A stretch of 64,000 nucleotides of DNA from Novosphingobium lentum NBRC 107847 (GTDB taxonomy: Bacteria; Pseudomonadota; Alphaproteobacteria; Sphingomonadales; Sphingomonadaceae). Location of the stretch: assembly GCF_001590965.1 (NCBI RefSeq), contig NZ_BCTW01000021.1, positions 1 through 64,000 of the forward strand. Reading direction: 5' to 3'. The notes under the pieces were generated by a model that was not told where the DNA came from, searched no databases, and saw only the letters and a list, made by a program, of their open reading frames with translations. Of the stretch, positions 18,785-25,267 are shown piece by piece. Positions within the stretch are counted from its first letter, which is position 1. The number at the start of each line of letters is the position of its first letter. Position numbers and translations under genes: made by a program.

Positions 18785-19104
18785 GCAAGTGGGATGCTGT
18801 GCAGGTGGCTTTTGAAATCGCCCGCGAAACGGAGAACAGCCACCATCGGTCCGTCTGGCTGCCACGATACGAGTCTGCCGGGCGCGGCGGCCCGCCGATC
18901 CCGGATGGCATCGAGGCCGAAGCCGAACGGCTTACGGAAGTGCGCTGCGCTGCGGAGGATGTGCTGATTGCAACGCCCGCGCCCGATCTGCCCGCCGCGA
19001 TCTGGAAAATCGAATATGCCCGCGAGCGGTGGGAGGACTTCGACGATTGGCCAGCGACCTGGTGGACGGCAGTCATGGGCGATCTGCGCCGCCTTGCGTC
19101 TTGA
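18781..19104 (+). CDS. Hypothetical protein of the tRNA-Gly element
   Basis: A 107-residue acidic, tryptophan-rich protein with no signal or membrane segment; the C-terminal half contains ERWEDFDDWPATWWTAVMGD. The ATG overlaps the integrase stop (ATGA), so it is translationally coupled to the integrase. I do not recognise it. The position next to int is where P4-like satellites often carry accessory genes, including anti-phage genes, but nothing in the sequence itself shows such a role. Confidence 0.65.
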   Translation: MSKWDAVQVAFEIARETENSHHRSVWLPRYESAGRGGPPIPDGIEAEAERLTEVRCAAEDVLIATPAPDLPAAIWKIEYARERWEDFDDWPATWWTAVMGDLRRLAS

Positions 19105-19113
19105 CCGGAGGCC

Positions 19114-19443
19114 ATGCGCAACCCGTCAATACGTGAGCTGCGGCGGGCTTGCCCGGCGAACGTGGTCATTCTGCCGACCGCTGCGGCGCGGCAAGTCCAG
19201 CAACATTCAGGGCGAGTTGCGGAGCGTCGCGCTCACATGCAGGCAAAGCGAGAGCTGATCGAAAGTCAGCCCGTGGCCTTCCCCTTCAAGTTCCCTGGGG
19301 AACGAGAAAGGGAGCGACAGGCGCTGTCGCTGGAGCTGCGGGCCGATGTGCCGCCGTTCGATCCCGGCAACCCGAAACACCTTCGCGCATGGGAAGCGAT
19401 ATGGGATTTCGGCAAGCGGTCGTGGCCATCGGACGGGGAATGA
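19114..19443 (+). CDS. Hypothetical protein of the tRNA-Gly element
   Basis: A 109-residue protein with a perfect GGAGG ribosome site ahead of the ATG and nine bases after the previous stop. The N-terminal half is basic (RELRRACPANVV, RRAHMQAKRE) and the rest polar, ending LRAWEAIWDFGKRSWPS. There is no signal peptide, membrane segment or cysteine cluster. The family is not recognised. It is the last gene of the integrase transcription unit before the non-coding repeat region. Confidence 0.6.
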   Translation: MRNPSIRELRRACPANVVILPTAAARQVQQHSGRVAERRAHMQAKRELIESQPVAFPFKFPGERERERQALSLELRADVPPFDPGNPKHLRAWEAIWDFGKRSWPSDGE

Positions 19444-20054
19444 ACAGGCCGCGAAGCGGTGATGGCGCGCGGCGGTGAGGGGATGGGGGAGCCACACGCG
19501 CGCGGCATTCCATGGTAGTTTCGCCATGCGGCTGGCCAGCCGCGCCCGGCGCAGACGGGGGGGGGCAAAAGTCCAGAGCCGCACCTGGCGTAGGACCGCA
19601 GTCCCTCCCATCGGCAGGTTTTTTTCTTGTTCTCCGCATTTTCGGACGGCTTGGCAGAGACGGCGCGGACAGCCGGGCAGAGAGATGCCAGCCGGGCCGC
19701 CGGGGACTTCGCCCGCCCAAACGTTGCGCGGCCTCACCTCCACGCCCTTGCCAGCCCAATCAGGGCGCTATCGCTGCCCGGGTTTGCGATCCTGCGCAGA
19801 GGCCTGACTTCCAGCGGATTATTTTCCTATTTCTCGGACGGCTATCGGGAAGCTATGTTTTGCAAGGGAACAGTGGGAACTTGGGAACAAGCTATGTCAA
19901 ACAAGCAGAAAGCCTTGCCTTTGCGAAGTGCCAGCATGTTCCCAAGCCATCGGGCCGCTTTGGGAACATGGGAACAGAAATGGCCTATCCCGATGCAGGA
20001 AAATCCGCGCGCGTGTGGCTACCCCCTGCCCCCTCCAGCCGGTGAGCGGGGTTG
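19444..20054. other. 611-base non-coding region, candidate replication origin of the element
   Basis: No convincing gene is seen; several open frames exist on both strands but have low-complexity Arg/Pro/Ala content. The left part has a run of about ten G at 19557-19566 and two similar segments ending TCGGACGGCT (about 19642-19653 and 19834-19845). An AT-rich stretch, ATTATTTTCCTATTTCT, lies at about 19817-19833. It is followed at once by the GGGAACA repeats, the order expected of an iteron origin with its unwinding element. Confidence 0.5.
19866..19976. repeat. Iteron-like GGGAACA cluster 1 (ori-like)
   Basis: GGGAACA occurs at 19866, 19883, 19962 and 19970 on plus and at 19937 on minus, with GGGAACT at 19875. 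Two near-identical 16-base tandem pairs stand out: TGGGAACTTGGGAACA at 19874-19889 and TGGGAACATGGGAACA at 19961-19976. The repeats lie just upstream of the replication-gene operon. P4 alpha protein binds GGTGAACA-type iterons, so the motif class is similar. Confidence 0.8.
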
Positions 20055-20930
20055 ATGGCGGACGATTTCCAGCCTGATCCCAACGCCGGGCGGATGCCTT
20101 GGGATGCCGATGATCCGGCAGAGACGGTGCGGCTGGCTGTCGGTGTCGTAGCCAAGGCGCTGGGTGAATATGGCCTGGGGATGCCGGGCCAGTTGCCTGC
20201 GGCGCAGGCAGGCGAGGCGCTTGAGGCTGCAAGCTCGCTCTTGGGCAGCATCGCGGCTGATTTGCGGGAGCGGGCGGCGGAGGAACAAGCTGAAGCCGAT
20301 GATGACGCGCCAGAGCTGCTATCACCAGCAATCCGGCAGGCATTCGCAAAGGGCTGCGCGCCTGCCTCGCCCGATGGGCTGGAAAAAGCCATCTGCGACT
20401 ATCGCATGGCGCACCTGGTGCTGCCAAAAATTGGCGCGCGGCTGGCTACTTGGAATGATCCTTCGGCGGGCGATGCTCCGTCGCCTGGCACCGTTCGCGC
20501 CGACATTTCGCGTATTCTCAAGGCCGCCCAAGCATTGCAGGAAACTATGGCGGACGTTTCTGGCGAGGCAATTGGGCGAGTAAGCGCCGTGCCGTACAAG
20601 GCTGGGAAGGCGGCGGGCTTTACCAGCGACATATTCGAGCAATTGGGCGAATTAATCGGCCATGCCGAGACGGCGCTTGACGATCTGGGCGGCAACGCCA
20701 GCCCTGGCCGCACCGTGTCTCCCAAGACACGGCTGGCCCTGTGGCTGGGGGATTTTCTGGCGTCCAGCGGGGTTCCGGTCGTGGTTGACGACAAGCCCTC
20801 TACCCAATGGGCCTTGGCCTATGACCTGGCACTGGAGGCGGCTGGCGATGGCCCCTGCCCCCATGCCCGCAAGACGCTGCAAAACTCGATTGCGCTGCGC
20901 CGTAAGGAAAGAATGCCCCCAGCCGCCTAG
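20055..20930 (+). CDS. Hypothetical protein of the tRNA-Gly element
   Basis: A 291-residue, mostly helical, alanine-rich soluble protein. An acidic N-terminus (ADDFQPDPNAGRMPWDADDP) is followed by repeated helices and a C-terminal segment with VSPKTRLALWLGDFLASSG and HARKTLQNSIALRRKER. There is no cysteine motif, Walker motif or membrane segment. It starts the second gene block, right after the iteron cluster, with GGGG before the ATG. I do not recognise it; the place between an origin and primase genes suggests a replication or regulatory accessory, but this is position only. Confidence 0.65.
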   Translation: MADDFQPDPNAGRMPWDADDPAETVRLAVGVVAKALGEYGLGMPGQLPAAQAGEALEAASSLLGSIAADLRERAAEEQAEADDDAPELLSPAIRQAFAKGCAPASPDGLEKAICDYRMAHLVLPKIGARLATWNDPSAGDAPSPGTVRADISRILKAAQALQETMADVSGEAIGRVSAVPYKAGKAAGFTSDIFEQLGELIGHAETALDDLGGNASPGRTVSPKTRLALWLGDFLASSGVPVVVDDKPSTQWALAYDLALEAAGDGPCPHARKTLQNSIALRRKERMPPAA

Positions 20931-21008
20931 GATTGTTCACGCGCCCTTGTAGCGGACGCTGCAACTGTGCGTACTGATCCGAACTCCCATGAACAAGGGA
21001 GTTGGGAA

Positions 21009-21194
21009 ATGAACGACACACCATCGGGCGCGCCTCTCGCCTATTCGATCAAAGAGGCCAGCCGGGTCACGTCGCTTGGCCGGACGCGGCTCTATCAGTT
21101 AATTGCCGAAGGGCGGCTGGAGGCCATCAAGATCGGCAACCGGACGCTGATCCCCGCCCATGCCCTGCAAAAGCTGCTGGAGGGCGACCGATGA
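21009..21194 (+). CDS. AlpA/MerR-like excisionase or regulator
   Basis: A 61-residue winged-HTH protein of the HTH_17 type: AYSIKEASRVTSLGRTRLYQLIAEGRLEAIKIGNRTLIPAHALQKL in three parts shows the helix-turn-helix, the wing and the terminal helix. Proteins of this type (AlpA, P4 Vis, Xis) repress promoters and direct excision of integrated elements. The ATG at 21009 follows GGGAGTTGGGAA; its stop overlaps the next ATG. It probably binds near the att or arm sites and switches the element between integrated and replicating states. Confidence 0.85.
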   Translation: MNDTPSGAPLAYSIKEASRVTSLGRTRLYQLIAEGRLEAIKIGNRTLIPAHALQKLLEGDR

Positions 21195-21520
21195 TCGGCG
21201 ATGGCGGGGCCGTGCGGTCTGGCAGGATCGATTTCGGACGGGTCAACAGTGCCGCGCTGGCCCGCGCTGGTGCGGTCGTGCGGGGTCTGCTGCCCGAAGG
21301 GCGGGTGGAAGGCCATGAATACGTTGCTCGCAACCCGCTGCGCCCTGACAGGCGGCTGGGCAGCTTCAAGGTCAATATCTCGACAGGCCGCTGGGCAGAC
21401 TTCGCAACGGGTGACGGCGGCGGCGACCTGGTGAGCCTTGCCGCTTTCGTGTCGGGCCTGCCCCAGCGCGAAGCCGCCATTCGGCTGGCGGAATCGATGG
21501 GGGTTTCCCCGTGGGCATGA
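21191..21520 (+). CDS. Primase N-terminal-like domain protein lacking zinc cysteines
   Basis: A 109-residue protein. The middle part, VRGLLPEGRVEGHEYVARN, LGSFKVNISTGRWADFATG and GGDLVSLAAFVSGL, follows the pattern of the CHC2-type domain that opens DnaG/phage primases, where a product-template strand, a W(A)DFATGDxGGD turn and a final helix recur. The zinc-binding cysteines are absent: there is no Cys in the protein. ATGA overlaps join it on both sides to the AlpA-like gene and the primase-helicase, so it is very likely the separately encoded N-terminal module of that primase. Confidence 0.7.
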   Translation: MIGDGGAVRSGRIDFGRVNSAALARAGAVVRGLLPEGRVEGHEYVARNPLRPDRRLGSFKVNISTGRWADFATGDGGGDLVSLAAFVSGLPQREAAIRLAESMGVSPWA

Positions 21521-24162
21521 ACGACAAGCCGGATGATCCCTTCGCCAATGTTTCCAAGGCCATTGCGGCTGGGGGCGACGTGCCAGACGGTGACGTGCCC
21601 GAAACGAAACGAAAGGGCGCGCCCAAGCAAAAGGGCGAATGGGTTTGCCCGGTGCCCGCCGATGCACCGGACGCGCGGGCCTCGCACAATCACCACGGCA
21701 AGCCCTCTGCATCTTGGCGCTACTGCGATGCTGGCGGCGGGCTGATCCATTGGGTTTGCCGTTTCGACAAGCCGGACGGGTCCAAGGAAATCCTGCCGCA
21801 AACCCTGTGGCGTGAAGCCGGGCGGCTGGGCTGGCGCTGGGGTGCGCCGCCTGTACCTCGCCCGCTCTATGGGCTGGACCGGCTCGCCCTGGCCCCTGCC
21901 GCGCCCGTGCTGATTGTCGAAGGGGAAAAGACGGCGGACGCGGCGGCTGGCCTGCTTCCGGGCTTCGCAGTGGCGTCATGGTCCGGGGGTTCAAAGGCAG
22001 TCGGCAAAGCCGATTGGGCGGCGCTGGCAGGCCGCCGGGTGGCCATCCTGCCCGATGCCGACACACCGGGCCGCGAAGCCGCGCAAGCTGTCCGAAAGGC
22101 TGCGCTGGCGGCTGGGGCGGAAGGTGCGGCTATCGTCCAGCTCCCCGCCACGTTGCCAGCCGCATGGGATTGCGCTGATCCATTCCCGCCGGGCTTTGCC
22201 CAAGCTGACTTGCTGGGGCTGATTGGTGCGACGCTGGAGACCGCCAGCGCCGGGCGGCTGGAAATTCCGCCTGGCTACACGCTCGATGCCGATGGCCTCT
22301 ATTGGCTGGAGCCGGGCAAGGACGGTGCGGACGCGCGGGCCGTGCGGCTATCCGATCCCTTCGACATCATGGGCGAGGCCCGCGACGGTGACGGCGGCGA
22401 TTGGGGCCTGTTGATCCGGTTTCGGGACCGCGACGGGGTGCAAAAGCGCAGAACGGTCAAGCGGGCGGCGCTGGCGTCCGATGCCGGTGCGGTGCGGGCC
22501 GAGCTGGCGGGCGCGGGAATGTTGATCCTGTCCGCGACGGGCCAGAGCGACCGCTTCATTCGCTTCCTTCGGGCAGTGACGCATAGTGCTCGTCTCACCT
22601 TGGCGGAAAGGACCGGCTGGGTTGATGCCAGCCGCTTTGTCCTGCCCCATACGGTGATTGCGCCGCCGGGCGCGGAGCCGGTGCATTTTGATGGGGCGGC
22701 CTCTGCGCTGCACTATAGGGAAAAGGGCAGTCTGGACGGCTGGAAACGCGACATAGCATCGCTTGCGCCGGGTAACAGTCTGCTGACTTTCGCCATATCC
22801 CTGGCCTTCGTCGGACCAATCATGCGCTGTCTGGATATGGAGGGCGGCGGCTTTCATTTTCGCGGGGCCTCAAGCACCGGGAAAACGTCGCTGGCCATGG
22901 CGGCTGGCAGCATATGGGGCGGTGGCGGGCCGCTAGGCTTCGCTTCGAGTTGGCGGGCCACCGGGAACGCGCTGGAGGGCGTTGCGCATGGTCATACGGA
23001 AACGCTCCTGATCCTGGATGAGCTGGCGCTGGTGGACCCGATAGAGGCGGGCAACGCGGCCTATGCGCTCGCCAGCGGGCAGGGGAAGGCGCGGGCGCAA
23101 CAGAGTGGGGCTTTGCGCCGCCGCGCCGAATGGCGGGTCATGGTGTGCAGCACCGGGGAAATCGGCCTTGCCGATCATATGCGCGCCGCCAAGCGAGGCG
23201 AACGGACAATGGCCGGGCAGGAATTGCGCTTGCTCGATTTGCCAGCCGATGCCGGAGCGGGTTTCGGGGCTTGGGAAGCCCTGCACAACATGGCCGGTCC
23301 AGCCGTCTTTTCCGATGTGATCAAATCGGCTTGCGCCGCCCATTATGGCCACGCCGGACCTGCCTTCGTTCGCGGGCTTGTTGCCGATCGCGCGTATTGG
23401 GAGTGCGAAGCGAAGCGGCTGGCCAAGGCGTTCGTGACGAAGGCCTCGCAAGACGGGGACAGCGGGCAGGCCAATCGCGGTGCCGCCCGTTTCGCTGCCG
23501 TCGCGGCTGCTGGGGAAATGGCGGCGGCGCTTAGCGTCGTGCCATGGCGCGCCGGAGTGGCAGAGGCGGCGGCGCTGGCTTGCTTCGGTGCCTGGGTTGC
23601 TGGTTTCGGTCGCACCGGCTTGCGGGAGCACCGGCAGATTCTGGAGCGGGTCCGCAACGCCATACAGGCCGGTCAATCCCGCTTCGGGCGTATCGCCCAT
23701 GGCAAGGTGCAATCGTTCTATGGGGACGATTCAGGCGATGGCGACGGCGGGGCCAGCAACCGGGAAGGGGAAGCCCGTTCGCTATCCACGCTGGGCTATC
23801 TGCACGACATTGAGCCGGGCAAGGCCTGCTACCTGTTCCATGATAGCGGCTGGGGTGAAATCCTGACTGGCTTCGATCCGAAAGAAGCGGCTGCGGTTCT
23901 GCAACAGCGTGGCTTCCTTGTCTCTGGCGACGGCGGTCGGCTCAAGCGCAAGCAACGTGTCGGCGACCAAACCCCACGGTTCTACACCGTGAGGGCGACC
24001 ATTCTGGAATGGGATGCAAGCGACCTGGCCAAAGCCGCCGCTCCGCCCGCCGATGCCCCAGCCGGGCCGGTGGCGTGGCCGATGGATGATCCCGCCGCGC
24101 CGGGGGCGGATGACTATGACTATGGGGCCGATCCGTACAGCGACGGCGGGGCCGGCTGGTAA
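21517..24162 (+). CDS. Toprim-DUF927 primase-helicase (alpha-like replication protein)
   Basis: An 881-residue replication protein. The N-terminus has Cys-containing tryptophan strands (residues 43-82) that may form a zinc ribbon. A Toprim fold follows: VLIVEGEKTADAA (Glu135) and VAILPDADTPG (Asp180, Asp182). The DUF927 ATPase/helicase domain has Walker A GASSTGKTS at 450-458 and Walker B LLILDELA with Asp501-Glu502, then the arginine-rich AKRGERTMAGQELRLLDLP. A winged C-terminus (EAAAVLQQRGFLVSGDGG) may bind DNA. ATG 21517 overlaps the preceding stop (ATGA); GTG 21511 is the alternative. It probably primes and unwinds the element's origin, like P4 alpha, but is a different domain combination. 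Confidence 0.9.
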   Translation: MNDKPDDPFANVSKAIAAGGDVPDGDVPETKRKGAPKQKGEWVCPVPADAPDARASHNHHGKPSASWRYCDAGGGLIHWVCRFDKPDGSKEILPQTLWREAGRLGWRWGAPPVPRPLYGLDRLALAPAAPVLIVEGEKTADAAAGLLPGFAVASWSGGSKAVGKADWAALAGRRVAILPDADTPGREAAQAVRKAALAAGAEGAAIVQLPATLPAAWDCADPFPPGFAQADLLGLIGATLETASAGRLEIPPGYTLDADGLYWLEPGKDGADARAVRLSDPFDIMGEARDGDGGDWGLLIRFRDRDGVQKRRTVKRAALASDAGAVRAELAGAGMLILSATGQSDRFIRFLRAVTHSARLTLAERTGWVDASRFVLPHTVIAPPGAEPVHFDGAASALHYREKGSLDGWKRDIASLAPGNSLLTFAISLAFVGPIMRCLDMEGGGFHFRGASSTGKTSLAMAAGSIWGGGGPLGFASSWRATGNALEGVAHGHTETLLILDELALVDPIEAGNAAYALASGQGKARAQQSGALRRRAEWRVMVCSTGEIGLADHMRAAKRGERTMAGQELRLLDLPADAGAGFGAWEALHNMAGPAVFSDVIKSACAAHYGHAGPAFVRGLVADRAYWECEAKRLAKAFVTKASQDGDSGQANRGAARFAAVAAAGEMAAALSVVPWRAGVAEAAALACFGAWVAGFGRTGLREHRQILERVRNAIQAGQSRFGRIAHGKVQSFYGDDSGDGDGGASNREGEARSLSTLGYLHDIEPGKACYLFHDSGWGEILTGFDPKEAAAVLQQRGFLVSGDGGRLKRKQRVGDQTPRFYTVRATILEWDASDLAKAAAPPADAPAGPVAWPMDDPAAPGADDYDYGADPYSDGGAGW

Positions 24163-24542
24163 TGCCAGCTCCCAGCCGTCCGCCGCAATTCGATCTGTTC
24201 GAGGCGCGGCCAGAGCCTTCCCGCCAGCGCGTCGGCAGAAAGCCGCACGTTCCTACGCCGGAGCAAATGTTGCTTGCGAACGAATTGAAGGCGGCTGGGG
24301 CGACCTGGCCGACCATCGCACGGGCCTTGGGCGTCTGTGTGAACACCGTTGCAAGGCACTATTTCCCGGGCAATCTGGCTAGACCGCCTAAGGGCCGCCG
24401 TCGCCACTCTCCCACTCCAGCAAGGCGCAAGATCGTTCGGCGCGCAATCCTTGGGGGCATGACGCCAGCGGAAGTTGCCAAGCTGATCGGAATATCGCTG
24501 CCAACCCTTCGGCTGTACTATCGGGATGAATTGCAGCCATAG
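24162..24542 (+). CDS. Small DNA-binding protein with two tandem HTH motifs
   Basis: A 126-residue basic protein whose ATG overlaps the helicase stop (TAATG). Two related helix-turn-helix units are visible: ATWPTIARALGVCVNTVARHYF (two parts, residues about 47-68) and MTPAEVAKLIGISLPTLRLYYRDEL (about 99-123). Both end in the x-TLxxHY / TLRxYY pattern seen in small phage HTH proteins of alphaproteobacteria, some annotated as terminase-small-subunit-like or resolvase-type. It lies immediately before the second GGGAACA cluster and is a candidate to bind it. Confidence 0.75.
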   Translation: MPAPSRPPQFDLFEARPEPSRQRVGRKPHVPTPEQMLLANELKAAGATWPTIARALGVCVNTVARHYFPGNLARPPKGRRRHSPTPARRKIVRRAILGGMTPAEVAKLIGISLPTLRLYYRDELQP

Positions 24543-24576
24543 GCGCGGCTGGCAGCGAGCGGCGCTAGCCTCGCGC

Positions 24577-24684
24577 TGTTCCCAAGGAAAATGACTGGGA
24601 ACAGGCATGGCGATTTCTGGGAACACAATTTTGGATGGCAGGCCAAGCATTTAGGCCGCGTGTTCCCAATTTCCCGCTGTTCCC
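24577..24684. repeat. Iteron-like GGGAACA cluster 2 (crr-like)
   Basis: Five copies of the heptamer: minus orientation at 24577-24583, 24661-24667 and 24678-24684; plus orientation at 24597-24603 and 24619-24625. The spacing is looser and the orientations more mixed than in cluster 1, 4.7 kb away. Two separated sets of the same iteron flanking the replicase recall the ori and crr of P4, both needed for P4 replication. Confidence 0.75.
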
Positions 24685-25158
24685 GCCATTTGTAGAGCCA
24701 CCCCACAACGCGATGCGCCAGCCGCGCTGGCTGGCCTCGTGCGATCTGGGATGAGCAATTCACACTAAGTCGAGCCTTGCCCAGTTGGGATGGCGGCCAA
24801 ATGTCAGAAACAAAACAGTTTTCCAAAGCGGTGATTTGAATATGACGCGCAATTCTGTGGCCAATTTGATCTGATTGAGAAGTGACCATCGCCCGAGACG
24901 CGCGGATTTGCTGGCTTTGGTCCTGCGATTTGTCGCGTACGGTGTGTAGTCAATTGGCGGCTCATCGTGACCGGTTGAAGTGCCCGAATCGGACTGCTGG
25001 ACCTGCATCGCAATGCCCTGGGGATTGCTCGCTGGGTTGCGATCAAGATTGCCCTAAACTGCTCCTACCCAGCACATTTGGGGGTATGATTGGGGGTATC
25101 ATGCAAAGTGCGGTGCTCTGAAATGGCGAAATTTCGGGCTTTTCTTGATATTTCGCGG
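24685..25158. other. Non-coding right end of the element
   Basis: About 470 bases without a supportable gene, distinctly richer in A and T than the host DNA. Short open frames on both strands have no good ribosome site and odd composition. It contains the right pair of TGGGGGTAT sites and ends at attR. No terminator hairpin with a T-tract was seen. Confidence 0.5.
25079..25099 (+). promoter_or_regulatory. Right integrase arm-site pair (TGGGGGTAT)
   Basis: TGGGGGTAT at 25079-25087 and 25091-25099, 12 bases apart, as in the left cluster. The first 18 bases match 17447-17464 exactly. They lie 60 bases inside attR. Confidence 0.65.
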
Positions 25159-25175
25159 TTCCCTTCACCGCTCCA
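25159..25175 (+). other. attR: imperfect copy of the tRNA-Gly 3' end
   Basis: TTCCCTTCACCGCTCCA matches the tRNA-Gly end except for a single missing C. It marks the right boundary of the element; host-like sequence resumes beyond it. The lost base may reflect decay after insertion or an original mismatch of the incoming att site. Confidence 0.75.
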
Positions 25176-25267
25176 GCCGCCAGACGGCGCTTAAATGGGC
25201 ACCCCGGATTGGTCGGCGTGGGCGCATAGCACATTTCGAAGTCAGAACGATCCAGCGGCCCCGCCCG

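Larger units (their letters stand above)
17316..25175. mobile_element. P4-like satellite/integrative element in tRNA-Gly
   Basis: About 7.8 kb bounded by a duplicated tRNA 3' end. In order it holds: integrase arm sites, P4-type integrase, two unknown genes, a 0.6-kb region with GGGAACA repeats, an unknown gene, an AlpA-like gene, a primase-like domain gene, a Toprim-DUF927 primase-helicase, a double-HTH gene, a second GGGAACA cluster, more arm sites and attR. All genes are on plus, many with ATGA overlaps. No capsid, terminase, tail, lysis, relaxase or type IV secretion gene is seen. It is therefore a satellite or minimal replicative island; dependence on a helper phage is inferred. Confidence 0.85.

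Noticed and set aside
19866..19976. GGGAACA repeats as a simple repressor operator of the gene block
   Set aside because: Not excluded, but the second distant cluster with the same motif and the adjoining AT-rich stretch fit an iteron origin better.
19512..20045. Open frames of 110-177 codons in the 0.6-kb repeat region of the element
   Set aside because: They cross the iterons, have Arg/Pro/Ser-rich products and lack ribosome sites; the region looks non-coding.
24882..25121. A 79-codon Cys-rich open frame near the right end of the element
   Set aside because: No good ribosome site, no recognisable zinc pattern, and it runs over the arm sites.
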